Source of the DNA: Pyropia haitanensis
Lineage: Eukaryota > Rhodophyta > Bangiophyceae > Bangiales > Bangiaceae
Length of the DNA stretch: 64,000 bases
NCBI GenBank assembly: GCA_008729055.1
Contig: SDUX01000009.1
Span: forward strand, 876,806 to 940,805
Direction: 5' to 3'
In this document: one piece after another, positions 45,600 to 55,775 of the stretch
Layout: each line of letters begins with the position of its first letter
How positions within the stretch are numbered: position 1 is the stretch's first letter
Translations under genes and position numbers: made by a program
The notes under the pieces: model-generated
Told to the model about the DNA's origin: nothing
Database searches by the model: none
Seen by the model: the letters and a program-made list of their open reading frames with translations, nothing else

Positions 45600-46840
45600 T
45601 TTTGTCCTCCACCAGGCTACGGAGAGCTACAGACGCAGCCTGAGGGGCGCCCGCGGCGACCAGCGGCCGCGGCGCCGTTCGCAGCGCCGGCGAAGACGAC
45701 CACAAAGGCGACGACAGAGGCGCCACGAGAGGGGCGCCAGGCAGAGGCCCCGCCACGGCGGCCAGCGCGCCCGGCGCAGCGAGCGCAGGTGCGCCCGGAC
45801 CGGGCGCCCCAAACGACGGCCGCGCCACGGCCAGCACCACAGCCCCCTGCCCGGTGCCGGTAGGGCGCCAAACACGGGCGCCCGCGGCGCCCCCGCCGGC
45901 GGAGGCGTCGGAGTTGCGCCCCCACCCCGCCGCGGCGGCGTCGTCGCCGGCACAGCCGCCGTCGCCAGTGCCGCCTCCGACCCCTACGCCGGCGTCGACG
46001 GCGACGGCTGCGCGGCGGAGGAGGCGGAGGCGACGGCGTCTCCGCCGGAGGCCAGACCCCCACCCCGTCCCCCTTCGCCGTCGCCGGCGGCGGCAGGAGC
46101 GACCAATAGGGCGAGAAGGCCGCCGGCGGGAAGGGCGACGGCCCTCCCCGCTTCCCGGCCGCCGGTGGGGCCAACACCCGGCAGCTGCTGCCGCGGCCGT
46201 TGCCGGCGGGCGCCGGCGACGCTGCCGCGCGCGACGGCGTTCCGCCGTTGCCGCTGCCGCTGCCGCTGCCGCTGCCGCTGCGGTTGCCGCCGGCCGCGGC
46301 AACGCTGCTCGCTGAAGCCGCCGCGGGGGGCGTGCCGCCAAAGCGAAATCCCCCAAGCAGGGCCCCCCCAAAGGGCCCCCCCCCGGGGGTGGCCGCCCCG
46401 CCGCGCAGGCGCACCCCAAAGGGCGTCCCATACGTCGAGGGGGTGGCCCCAAACGGCGGCGCCGCCACCACCCCGCCGCCGCCGCCCGCCGTCGGCGTGC
46501 CGCCACTGGGGACGCCGCCGCCCACCGGGGCGGCGCCCGCCCCCGCCCGCGCCGGCGTCTGGGGGGTGCCCCCCGCCGGCGGGGCACCCGCCGCCGCCGT
46601 GGCGCGGGGGTGGGCAGAGGGGAAGACCTGTGAAGGAGGAGGAGTAAACTGGCAACCGTTCGGCTGAGGGGGCTTTTCCCGTAGTCGACCCCCCCTCTGC
46701 GCTCGGTCATGGTGTGCGGAACCCGCACGCGCCAGGCTCTCTCTGCTTCTGTGCGTCCGCGGCACGCGGCGGGCGCGCAAGACCTGGCACATGGTGCCGC
46801 GGGCGGCGATCCCAGGTGCAGCGCCACCGGCCCGGGCACT
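45600..46840 (-). other. Low-complexity coding-like region next to the DIRS array
   Basis: Minus-strand frames give an FG/GTP-rich stretch (PPFGATPSTYGTPFGVRL, LLGGFRFGGTPP) near 46300-46480 and, in another frame, VVLAVARPSFGAPGPGAPAL and on to VALRSLVEDKKPL at 45610. The latter frame runs straight into the DIRS terminal repeat. It may be a Gly/Pro/Phe-rich host protein, nucleoporin-like in flavour, cut by the array. No domain assigned. Confidence 0.25.
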
Positions 46841-46986
46841 CGACAAAAAGCGCGCCAAACTCATCTTCTGCTCAGGCTTGGATGCACCCAAGCTCCCCCA
46901 AGGGCAAAGAGACGGCGCTGAGTTCGTTTCTGGCCTCAGAAAAGGCGGCAGGTGGCGGGAACTAGAAGAAAACAGACACTGAAAAA

Positions 46987-47023
46987 CCGGATCATTTGAT
47001 CCGAAAAGGATCAAATGATCCGG
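46987..47023. repeat. Perfect 16-bp inverted repeat with palindromic arms
   Basis: Arms CCGGATCATTTGATCC (46987-47002) and GGATCAAATGATCCGG (47008-47023) around GAAAA. Each arm itself contains the palindrome-like GGATCA-TT-TGATCC. It lies 120 bp beyond the 3' end of the glycosyltransferase relic and is A/T-richer than its surroundings. Confidence 0.8.
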
Positions 47024-47141
47024 TCGGTAGAATAGACACTAGCCGTTCGCGGCGCGCCGGGTACTGACAGCCATGGACCGCCCGGCGGGGCCGTCCCAGA
47101 GCGGTGCTGTCGCCGCCCCGTGTGGATGGGGCCCCCCTCCC

Positions 47142-48001
47142 TTACCCTCCTCCCCGACAGGGCACCCCCCCCCCCCAACCCCCCCGAACCCGCAAAGTCC
47201 CGCCCCGCGAGGCGCACGCGCCGGCGCCCCCCCCCCCCCCCCCCACGGAGCGCCCCACCACCGCCGCCCGCAGCCGCAGAGCGGCTTCGGAGAAGGAGCT
47301 CCACGAGGAGCCGAGCAGCTCCCCTGTGGCCGCCAGCGCCAACAGGTCCACCAGCGCCGCCCGCCCGCACGACAAGGCGCGGCCGGCGCTGGCGGGGCCG
47401 GGGCCACACGCCACGGCCGCGACGGTAATGCCATCGGCGGCCACGCCCGCGCCGCCGCCGCCTCCGCCCCCCCCACCCCGGCCGTCGCCGTCGCCATCGA
47501 GCCGTTGCCGTTGCCGTCGCCGTCGGCGGCGGCGGCGGTGGTCACTATGTGGAGGCGGCCACCCGCGGCGGCCAGCCCGGCCCGCACCACCCCCACCGCC
47601 GCCGGGTCGTCGGCCATCACCAGCACCGTCCGCCTCTGCGCCGCGGCTGCGACCGCAAGGAGCGGGGCCACAAAGTGGCCCGCCGCCGCCTCGGACCGGG
47701 CGCGCCCCATCGCCGCCACCGCGGCGGGGGCGTACGCGGCGACGGGGTCCACGCCGGGGGTGTCCGCGGCGAGCGGCACGCACCTGACGTGGACGCCTAC
47801 CGCGGCAGCCAGGCGGTGGCAAGCCACGGTGGCGGCAGCGCGGGCGGCCAGGGGGGGGCGGGGGGGAAGCCGCGCCAGCGCCACATTCTCAGAATCCCAG
47901 CTAGTGAGGGCGCCGGGTGAATGGTGGTGCTCGGGGACGGAGGAGGCGCGGACAACGAACGGGGGAAAGGGGGGGGGGGGGGCGCCACCACACCACAGTC
48001 G

Positions 48002-48050
<49 letters not shown>

Positions 48051-49062
48051 CGTCCACCACCGAGGGGAGTGGGGGGGACGGGGGGTCCACCAACAGGTCT
48101 GCCACAGCCCACCCCGACCAGGCGTCGTCGGTGGCGGCAGCGGGCGGCCACGGCGGATGGGCGGTGGACACGTTAAACACAGGGGGCGGGGGGCCCGAGG
48201 CGTCGGCCGCCGCCGTGGCGGCGGCCATGCGGAGGCGCCCCCCCCGCGCCACTCCGCCCCTCCCCCCCTCCCCCACCCCCCGGTAGGGGCGGCCCACACA
48301 GCTCCCCATACGCCGCCCCACAGTGCACGTCGAGGGGCCACATCAGCACCAGCACCCGCCGGGTGGCGGCCGCGAATGCCATTGCCGAGGCAGAGGGTGC
48401 GGAGGCGGTTGCCAAGCCCGTGGGCGGCCACCACCACCGGCAGCCCCGGGCGGGGCGCCGCTGGCGACAGGGGGCGGCCCCCATCCCCGCCGCCGAATCC
48501 ACGGCCAGGCGACCCCCCCCGCCCCCGCCCCCGCCCCCGCCGACCCGCCGCCGGCGGCGCAGGCGGTGGCCCCGCACCGAGGGGGGCTGGCGGACATGCC
48601 GCGGCGCGCAGGCCCGCCCGCTGCCCCGCCGACAGCACCCGCAGCAGCGCCGACGGCACTCCGCACGCGTCGTGGAGGGCGGCGGCGGTGGCGTCGGTGA
48701 GGCCGGGGGGCGGCGGGCCCTACCGCCCCGCGCCGGTTTCGGCGGAGCCGGGACCGCCGCCACCCGCGGGCAGCCCCGCGCGGGCAACGATGGCGGCGGC
48801 GGCGGCAGCGGCAGCGGCGGCAGCGGCCGGGGAGGGGGGGCGGGGCAGCGGAGGGGGGGGATCCACTTGTGCCGGGTAGCCACCACCAGCAGCAGCGCCA
48901 CTCCCGAGGCCGCAACGGAGGCGGCGACGGCGAGCGGCGGCGCGGCGCGGCGGGTGGCAGCGGCGCCGGGGGAGCCGCAGGAGCGGGGGGGACAAGGGGC
49001 GGGGGCGCCAGGCGCAGCAGGAGCCGCCGGAGGGCCCGCCGCGAGAAGAGACGGGGACGCAT
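47142..49062 (-). pseudogene. Fucosyltransferase-like (GNRLR-type) glycosyltransferase, frame broken
   Basis: Minus-strand peptides fit one Golgi-type glycosyltransferase of the NodZ/O-fucosyltransferase-like kind, but in changing frames. In order: MRPRLFSRRALRRLLLRLA and a membrane-anchor-like AVAASVAASGVALLLVVATR; LPVVVAAHGLGNRLRTL; SAMAFAAATRRVLVLMWPLD with VHCGAAYGELCG; VGVHVRCVPLAADTPG and RRTVLVMADDPAAVGVVRAG; and LAATGELLGSSWSSFSEAAL near the end. GLGNRLR, the W-D-x-HC segment and GSxWSSFSE are family hallmarks. One break is an extra base near 48392, not in a homopolymer, which favours real decay; others fall in long G/C runs. A GGC microsatellite (48003-48045) encodes poly-Ala. The pogo element sits 34 bp upstream of the putative start. 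Confidence 0.6.
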
Positions 49063-49096
49063 AGCACGCTGGGGAGGGGGAGGAGGGGGAGAGGTA

Positions 49097-49121
49097 GCCT
49101 GTCTGGGCCAAATGTCGACCA
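49097..49121 (+). repeat. Left TIR of the pogo-type element
   Basis: Begins GCCTGTCTGGGCCAAATGTC, preceded by TA (49095-49096). Exact 25-bp inverted match to 51510-51534. The inner motif AATGTCGACCA recurs a few bases further in (about 49130) and in reverse near 51334, likely transposase-binding sites. Confidence 0.95.
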
Positions 49122-49347
49122 GTGCCAGAAATGTCGACCAGCTTACAGCAACCACTGTGTGGCAAGAGTGACTGCAAGGAACAGCGATTGACTCGGCGGT
49201 GCCAGTGTTGACCGCCGCGTATCGCCCGTGTGCATATTTCCAACGTTGTTTACTGAGCCACACGGCACAATCACCGGCCGGTGTCGCACCCATCGCATCC
49301 GACCTCTCGTCGGCTCCCACTCACTTTTTTTTCCACCTTCCCCCGTC

Positions 49348-51093
49348 ATGTCGTCGCCCCCAACTGCAGGATCTACCTCCACCGACACCCCCGGCGGACG
49401 CCCCAAGTGGGGCACACGGCTGACCGAGCAGATGCGGGAGAGACTCGCTGCGGCGCACAAGGAGCAGGGATTGGCCAGCGTCGCCAAGCTCATGGCCGCA
49501 ACTGGCGCCTCCCGCTCCAACGTGCGGACGTGGCTCCGAAGCCCGGAGGCGCCCGTCAAGTTGGGCCGCCCTTCTTTTTTCTCTGCGGAGGAGGAAGAGG
49601 TCATCACCATGTACATGGCAGCCTGGACCAAGGGGGGGGACGTCCTGACCTGTGAGTTAGCCGGCACTCTTTTGCGTCAGTACATTGTTGATGTGGGGAG
49701 GGTGGAGGAGGCGGACCGTATGTTTGGACCGGATGGTATCCCTGGGCGCTCCTTTTTTGACTTGTTTTTGGGCCGCCACCCGGAGCTCCGTCGTGTGAGG
49801 CCCACTGCTATTGAGAGCGTGCGAGCAGATGCATCGACGCCCGAGGCTGTGGCTAAGTTTTTTGCCGCCTTCCGTTTTCTTTGCCGCGACCTTGGCATTA
49901 CCCGTGCTGCACAGGTGTGGAATACGTATGAGTCGAAGATCAACGCCCAAGCCCTGATGGAGACCACACCCGTGACCGTGCTGGCGCCCAAGGTCAACAC
50001 CTCGCTCGAATTTGTCTTCCCGAGCGTGCAGAGTGGCGCCGAGGCGGCCAGCCTCGTCGCCACTGTGTGCGCCGACGGCACTCGGCTGCCACTGTTTGTG
50101 GTGGTCACCGGGAGCGGCGGTCGCCTCCCTTTTGCCGTGGAGGACGACGGCAACGGCAACCAGCGCCGCGTCCCGCTGGCTGCCTACCTGGACGAGGGGG
50201 CCGAGGTGCATCGCCGGGAGAAGCCTGGGTTTGATGTGGCGCTCTGGGAGGTGTACGCCGCGTTTGTGGCACGCGCCATGAAGGACAAGTGCCCCACTGA
50301 GTGGAAGGTGCTGCTTATGGACGGGTGCAAGGTGCACGCCTCGGTGGTCGGCCTCACGCTGCTGAAATCCGCCAAGGTGGTGGTGCTGATGTTCCCGTCA
50401 CACCTATCCCATATTCTCCAGGCGCTGGACAATGACCCACTTATGAAGGTCAAGGTGCACGCACGGGCGGAGCTCCGGTCGATGCTGCCCACCATCCCGC
50501 GCAACACCCGTTTTAACTTGTCGCATTTGATGCGGGTGATCAAGGCTGGCGCGTTCCGGGGCTTGTCATCTGTCAACATTGTGAACGGCTTCAAGAAGAC
50601 GGGCACGTGGCCCATTTGCCCCTCCGAGATTGACGTTGGACGGCTCGTGCTGGGCAAGGGGGCACGCAACTCGGCGCGCAAGGTGGACCTGGAGCTGTTG
50701 GCCACCCGCCTTGGCCCGGAGGCGCGGCGGGATATGCGCCAGCCAATCATCGCCTTTGGGTCTGTGAGCACGCGTGGGCTTGCGCTGGAGGCGACCGCAC
50801 CGGCGGTGCTGGCCGCCTTAGCCTCGCAGGACGCCGAGGCGGCCAGGAAGCAGGCGGCCAAGGACGCATTGCAGGCCAGGCGGGAGGCGAAGGCCGCAGC
50901 TGCTGTCGCGTTGGACGCCCGCCTGGACGCCGAGGCGGCGGCGCGCCGCGCCAGCCCCGAGTTTGCCGCCCGCAAGCGTGACCTGCGAGCGCGCGCTGCA
51001 CGTGCCAGGGCGGCCGCGGGGGATGTGGCACCTTACGTGTGCGTAGGCGGGACGGTGGTGGAGCAGGAGAGGCGCCCTAAGCGCCGGCGGTAA
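49348..51093 (+). CDS. Pogo/CENP-B-type transposase with altered first catalytic residue
   Basis: 581 residues. N-terminal helix-turn-helix region (RLTEQMRERLAAAHKEQGLA, ATGASRSNVRTWLRS), a linker, then the DDE_1 domain: VWNTYESKI (Y194 where the family has the catalytic Asp), VLLMDGCKVHAS (D325) and ILQALDNDPLMKVK (D361), D-D spacing 35. The C-terminal ~150 residues are Ala/Arg/Lys-rich, probably coiled coil. Family members cut and paste the element at TA. With Tyr at the first position (codon TAT; Asp would be GAT) the protein should bind but not cut, unless another Asp substitutes. Met at 49348 follows a pyrimidine-rich leader and starts the conserved part. Confidence 0.9.
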   Translation: MSSPPTAGSTSTDTPGGRPKWGTRLTEQMRERLAAAHKEQGLASVAKLMAATGASRSNVRTWLRSPEAPVKLGRPSFFSAEEEEVITMYMAAWTKGGDVLTCELAGTLLRQYIVDVGRVEEADRMFGPDGIPGRSFFDLFLGRHPELRRVRPTAIESVRADASTPEAVAKFFAAFRFLCRDLGITRAAQVWNTYESKINAQALMETTPVTVLAPKVNTSLEFVFPSVQSGAEAASLVATVCADGTRLPLFVVVTGSGGRLPFAVEDDGNGNQRRVPLAAYLDEGAEVHRREKPGFDVALWEVYAAFVARAMKDKCPTEWKVLLMDGCKVHASVVGLTLLKSAKVVVLMFPSHLSHILQALDNDPLMKVKVHARAELRSMLPTIPRNTRFNLSHLMRVIKAGAFRGLSSVNIVNGFKKTGTWPICPSEIDVGRLVLGKGARNSARKVDLELLATRLGPEARRDMRQPIIAFGSVSTRGLALEATAPAVLAALASQDAEAARKQAAKDALQARREAKAAAAVALDARLDAEAAARRASPEFAARKRDLRARAARARAAAGDVAPYVCVGGTVVEQERRPKRRR

Positions 51094-51509
51094 CGGGGGG
51101 GGCGGGGGGGGAGGCGGGGGGAGGCGCGCAATGGGCCATGGTCGGGGCAGTGCGTGACTGGGGTGCTGTACGGGTGGGCTCGTCGGGGACTTGGGCGGGG
51201 GAGGGGATGGCGGCTTCGTTGGGAAAATATACATTTGCATGGCAGTGATGGGATACGACTGGGGATCACGATGGGATGTGCCTCCTGAGCCAGCAAACAA
51301 CCTGTCCCGAGATCAACGACAGGTCCTATCAGATGGTCGACATTAATATGTCAGGAAACTCTGTTCTTATTCTTCTTTATCTCGCCTACGGCTGCGGTCG
51401 TACGCATGAAATGAGCAACATAATGGAAAAAACCGTCCTTCGAACGGGCTTTTTTCTCGTACCTCGAGCGCCGACACGGCGAGTCTGTAGCGCGGACGCG
51501 CCCCAGAAA

Positions 51510-51534
51510 TGGTCGACATTTGGCCCAGACAGGC
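51510..51534 (-). repeat. Right TIR of the pogo-type element
   Basis: Exact inverted copy of 49097-49121, followed by TA at 51535-51536. Confidence 0.95.
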
Positions 51535-51536
51535 TA

Positions 51537-53525
51537 GGGGGTGAGGGTGGGAGGGTGGGGCGGCGGGAATTAGGGGGTGCGGCTGGAGTGCGCGGGAGAC
51601 GGGGTGGGATGGGGGGGGCCGGGGCGGGCGGGGGGAGGCGTAGATGGCGCAGAGCGCAGTGTCCGTCGAGGCGGGCGTCAGCATCGGGAGGCAGCGCAGT
51701 TCTGACAGTAATTCCACCGCACCATTCCGGTGTCACTGGGAGATTAGCCAGTTGGGTGCAAGGCCTCCCGTTGCAGCCGCAGCTGCTCCACCGTGGGAGC
51801 CCCCACTACCCGCTTTAGTAGTAGATTTAAATGTTAAATCTTACCCTCACTTGTCAAATGATTTTTTTGCAGATCGAAAGTTACATTTGCTTGCTAAGGT
51901 TATTGCACGTCCGCCAAGAGATATACATGCGGAAACACGGCTGGAAAACCACCCCACCCTGATGCGTCGCAGTCCGGGGAGCACACGAAACATGGCTCTG
52001 GTCTGCAGACCGCGGCACGATCTCGATGCTCATGAGTGGGTCATCCGGCCTAATCATCGCTCCGTGGGCACCTCCCAGGGGACCACTGCGGTTAGGAACT
52101 GCCCCGACAGAGAACTTTTGAGAAACTATTGGTGTTTCCTCGTTAGGCCTCCAGGGCAGGTGCTAATCCTGGCTTGGGAGGCGGGGGCGTTTGAATTGGG
52201 CGGCTCCGGGCCCGCGCGGACAGGCGTTCTTTGTAGAAACTACTGCGTTTCTCGGGTTCACGTGGAGTGAGTTTTCTTGCCACAGACGGGCTTGGAGGCC
52301 TGGTGGTTTGGAGAGGCGCTTCTGATTGGTGCAACGGGGTGAGGCGGTTCTCTCGGGGTCATCAGGTGACGGCGCTCCTCAGGCAGCCACTCTGGTGGGC
52401 CGGCTCGTACGTCCCCTGCACGATCGATCGTCACTAGGGCCCGAATCGGCCTCGCACGGCCCTCGCGCCTTCGCGCCCTCGCAGACCCCCTGTGACGGGC
52501 CAATCCGGAGGGCTCGCAAACTCCGTCGCAAAGCGGGGTTCGCCGCTTTGTGATCGACTGCGGCGAGCTTGTGCGATGCCATTTTCGAGCAAGGCCCGCA
52601 GTTCGAGTCGCGAGTGTCGTGAAATTCGGACAATCTGTTGGCTCTCTGCGACGACGCGGTCGAGTGTCGGACGGCTAGTCTGGCCAACTTGGGACTCGAG
52701 AGCGGTCCTGCTCTTACAGCACGCAGATACCAATTAGGGAGCACTAGGCGTGCTCTGAGTGGTCCGGTGTTTCTCGTTCTTGTGCTTTGGGATTCGTGGC
52801 TTTCGCCGAGCTCTTTCCCACCACTGCGACTCGCCACAGGCCACCGCTACTTGCGCAGGAACGGCACAGCTTTGCTTCAGGTGCAACCCAGTGCCCGACA
52901 ATCGCTGCTGCCGGCGTCGTACGCGCCGCTCCATGCGACCGCGTTGCCGTCGCGGCGCCAGACGATGCCAATGCTATCTTCACTCTCGCTACTGCTGGCG
53001 GCATGTGGCGGCGCAGCCTCCCGTCTTGCTCGCGGCCGCGGCGGTCCGCAGATTGCTCGCCCATGCATCCGTGCGAGAGACACGTCCGCGCACCGTTTTG
53101 TGGCGCCAGATGTGGCCGCAGTCGGTCGGACTCCGGCGGCGACGGCCGGGCTCCGCGCCGTATGCAACGACGAGTTCGTGTTTGGTTTCACTGCCGACGT
53201 GGTCGCCGCATTCTCCGCCGCGGCGGCGACCGGAGCGCTGTGCGTCGTGTGTTCTGTTTAGACTTGTCCGCGCTGTTTTCGGACGCAGACCGCGCGTGGT
53301 CATGGGCGCAATTGCCGTGCTCAACGGCGCGGCGGCAAGTGCTGTTCTGAGCCCCCCGAGGTTCCGGAAACGATTTCGTGGCGCATTTGGCGATAGACCT
53401 CATTGTCGCGTCGCCTGCCGTCGCGGTGACCGCCACATGTGCTGCGGCTTGTCGGCGCTGTTCTTCATCACGAACCAGTTTGCGGTCTTTCCTGCCTCGG
53501 CCGCAATCGGCATGCTGTGCGGGTC
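51537..53525. other. Unassigned region
   Basis: No recognised gene. An A/T-rich patch at 51815-51910, with TTTTTTTGCAG resembling a splice acceptor at about 51867-51877, stands out. A 208-residue plus-strand frame (51644-52270) has no known motif. 52400-53500 is GC-rich with several open frames but no conserved sequence. Confidence 0.35.
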
Positions 53526-54745
53526 TTTTTGGTGCTGTTGGTGCTGGTGGTCGTGCGCGCTGTGCCGGAGGTCGCAGCGCGGTCGGTCGCGTACGGGGCG
53601 ACTGTTTGGTACTGTTGGTGCTGGCGGTTGTGAGCGCTGTGCCGGCGGTCGCCGCGCGGTCGGTCGCGTGCGGGGCGACTGTTTGGTGCTGTTGGTGCGG
53701 GCGGTTGTGCGCGCTGTGCCGGCGGTCGCCGCGCGGTCGGTCGAATGCGGCGCGACTGCTTGGTGCTGTTGGTGCGGGCGGTCGTGCGCGCTGTACAGGC
53801 GGTCGCCGCGTGGTCGGTCGAGTGCGGCGCGACTGCTTGGTGCTGTTGGTGCGGGCGGTTGTGCGCGCTGTGCCGGCGGTCGCCGCGCGGTCGGTCGCGT
53901 GCGCGGCGACTGTTTGGTGCTGTTGATGCGGGCGGTCGTGCGCGCTGTGCCGGCGGTCGCCGCGCGGTCGGTCGAGTGCGGCGCGACTGCTTGGTGCTGT
54001 TGGTGCGGGCGGTTGTGCGCGCTGTGCCGGCGGTCGCCGCGCGGTCGGTTGAATGCGGCGCGACTGTTTGGTACTGTTGGTGCTGGCGGTTGTGCGCGCT
54101 GTGCCGGCGGTCGCCGCGCGGTCGGTCGAATGCGGCGCGACTGTTTGGTACTGTTGGTGCTGGCGGTTGTGCGCGCTGTGCCGGCGGTCGCCGCGCGGTC
54201 GGTCGCGTGCGGGGCGACTGTTTGGTGCTGTTGGTGCGGGCGGTCATGCGCGCTGTGCCGGCGGTCGCCGCGCGGTCGGTCACGTACGGCGCGACTGCTT
54301 GGTGCTGTTGGTGCGGGCGGTTGTGAGCGCTGTGCCGGCGGTCGCCGCGCGGTTGGTCGCGTGCGGGGCGACTGTTTGGTGCTGTTGATGCGGGCGGTCG
54401 TGCGCGCTGTGCCGGCGGTCGCCGCGCGGTCGGTCGAATGCGGCGCGACTGTTTGGTTCTGTTGGTGCTGGCGGTTGTGCGCGCTGTGCCGGCGGTCGCC
54501 GCGCGGTCGGTCGCGTGCGGGGCGACTGTTTGGTGCTGTTGATGCGGGCGGTCGTGCGCGCTGTGCCGGCGGTCGCCGCGCGGTCGGTCGAATGCGGCGC
54601 GACTGTTTGGTACTGTTGGTGCTGGCGGTTGTGCGCGCTGTGCCGGCGGTCGCCGCGCGGTCTGTCGCGTGCGGGGCGACTGTTTGGTGCTGTTGGTGCG
54701 GGCGGTCGTGTGCGCTGTGCCGGAGATCGCCGCGCTGTGGGACGG
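53526..54745. repeat. 77-bp tandem repeat array, about 15-16 copies
   Basis: Unit begins TGTGCCGGCGGTCGCCGCGC, contains GCGACTGTTTGGTRCTGTTG and ends near GGTTGTGCGCGC. 77 is not a multiple of three and the unit has no stop in any plus-strand frame, so a long artificial ORF of rotating frames runs through it. Units differ by a few bases and fall into subtypes. The array ends about 70 bp before the start of the SET-domain gene. Confidence 0.92.
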
Positions 54746-54813
54746 CTGTGTTGCGGCTGCTCGGCGCTCGTGGACGTGTGGAGGTCGTCGCCGATGCGCC
54801 CGCCTCGGCAGCC

Positions 54814-55656
54814 ATGCCTCTCACCCAGCCTGGGTGGGAGTGCCCGCGGGTCATTCTCGCGCACACCCGTTTGTCGTACGCCGTAATGCATGAGCTGCGC
54901 AAGGTGCCAGCAATGCGCGCTGTGTCGCATGGGTACAACATGTACCGCTTGCCGGTGCACGAGTGCCCGACCGGCGCTGCGGAAGTGCTGGTGCGAGTGC
55001 TGGAAGTCTTGGATGAGGCAGGCCTCAACTTCCTACTGCAAGCGGACGATTCCGCTAGCGGGACTGTGGTGCGGCAGTCCAGCATCCCTGGAGCCGGTTT
55101 GGGTGCGTTCGCGACGCGGTCCGTTCGAGTGGGAGAGCGCATCCTTCCTTTTTATAGGCAGGTTGTCTACCACGACCAGCAGGTACCTGCACGTTCGGAG
55201 AGTGCTCGCCTAGCGACCGAGCTTTACGGCGCGGAGACTTTGCCTATGCGCATCGCGACGACGGCGGAGCGGTGGCAGACAAGCGCGCTGCAACTGCGAA
55301 CGAGTACGTCACTGTGAAACGCGTCATCCTCTTCCTCCGCTACCGCCTCCATGGTTCCGTCAGCTGCCAGCGCTGTCATGGACAGGGTCACTGCGCAGTC
55401 GTGTGTTCCCGTGTGGGTGGTTCCTGCGGAGTGTTGCGCGGGCGGCAAGGTGAGTGACCCCCGACCGAGTACGGTTGCCAACACGTGCTTCGAGCAGCGA
55501 GTCGACCCCGTGTCTGACCAGAAGGACCTGATCAAGGTGTGGGGCGCGAGGCTGCGGGTGACGACGGATATCAAGGCTGGTGAGGATGTAACGGTGCCGT
55601 ACGGCTGTCGCTATCCTCTCCAGCTGAGTACGGGCGGTCCCGCCGCTGCAGTGTGA
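54814..55656 (+). CDS. SET-domain protein, two exons
   Basis: Exons 54814-55303 and 55364-55656, joined across a 60-nt intron (GTACGT...polypyrimidine...CAG) that keeps phase and removes an in-frame stop; 260 residues. SET hallmarks: VVRQSSIPGAGLGAFATRSV and RVGERILPFY at the start, and ANTCFEQRVDPV, DIKAGEDVTVPYGCRYP at the end. SET proteins methylate lysines of histones or other proteins. The usual NHxCxPN loop reads NTCFEQ, so activity is uncertain. No pre-SET, post-SET or other domain. The N-terminal ~85 residues are unassigned. Met at 54814 is the first after the minisatellite; upstream exons are possible. Confidence 0.65.
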
Positions 55657-55775
55657 GAGAGAATGGTCTGGGAGCATAGGGTTGTCCAGCGAAAGAGCAG
55701 GTGTCGTACGAGCTCAGACCCGCGTTAGAAATAGCCGCAAACGTGTCGTTCATGCTTTAATTCTGCCAGGGTATT

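Larger units (their letters stand above)
49097..51534 (+). mobile_element. Complete pogo-type Tc1/mariner element (2.44 kb)
   Basis: Perfect 25-bp terminal inverted repeats at both ends, flanked by TA on each side (49095-49096 and 51535-51536), the Tc1/mariner/pogo target duplication. One intact transposase gene fills it. The perfect TIRs suggest a fairly recent insertion. It lies between the glycosyltransferase relic and unassigned sequence. Confidence 0.92.

Noticed and set aside
51644..52270. 208-codon plus-strand frame
   Set aside because: No domain, no sign of conservation, and it crosses an A/T-rich patch with splice-like signals; not enough for a gene call.
52759..55317. An 852-codon plus-strand open frame across the 77-bp repeats
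   Set aside because: The repeat length is not a multiple of three and the unit lacks stops, so the frame rotates through three unrelated peptides. Only the SET part at its end reads as protein.
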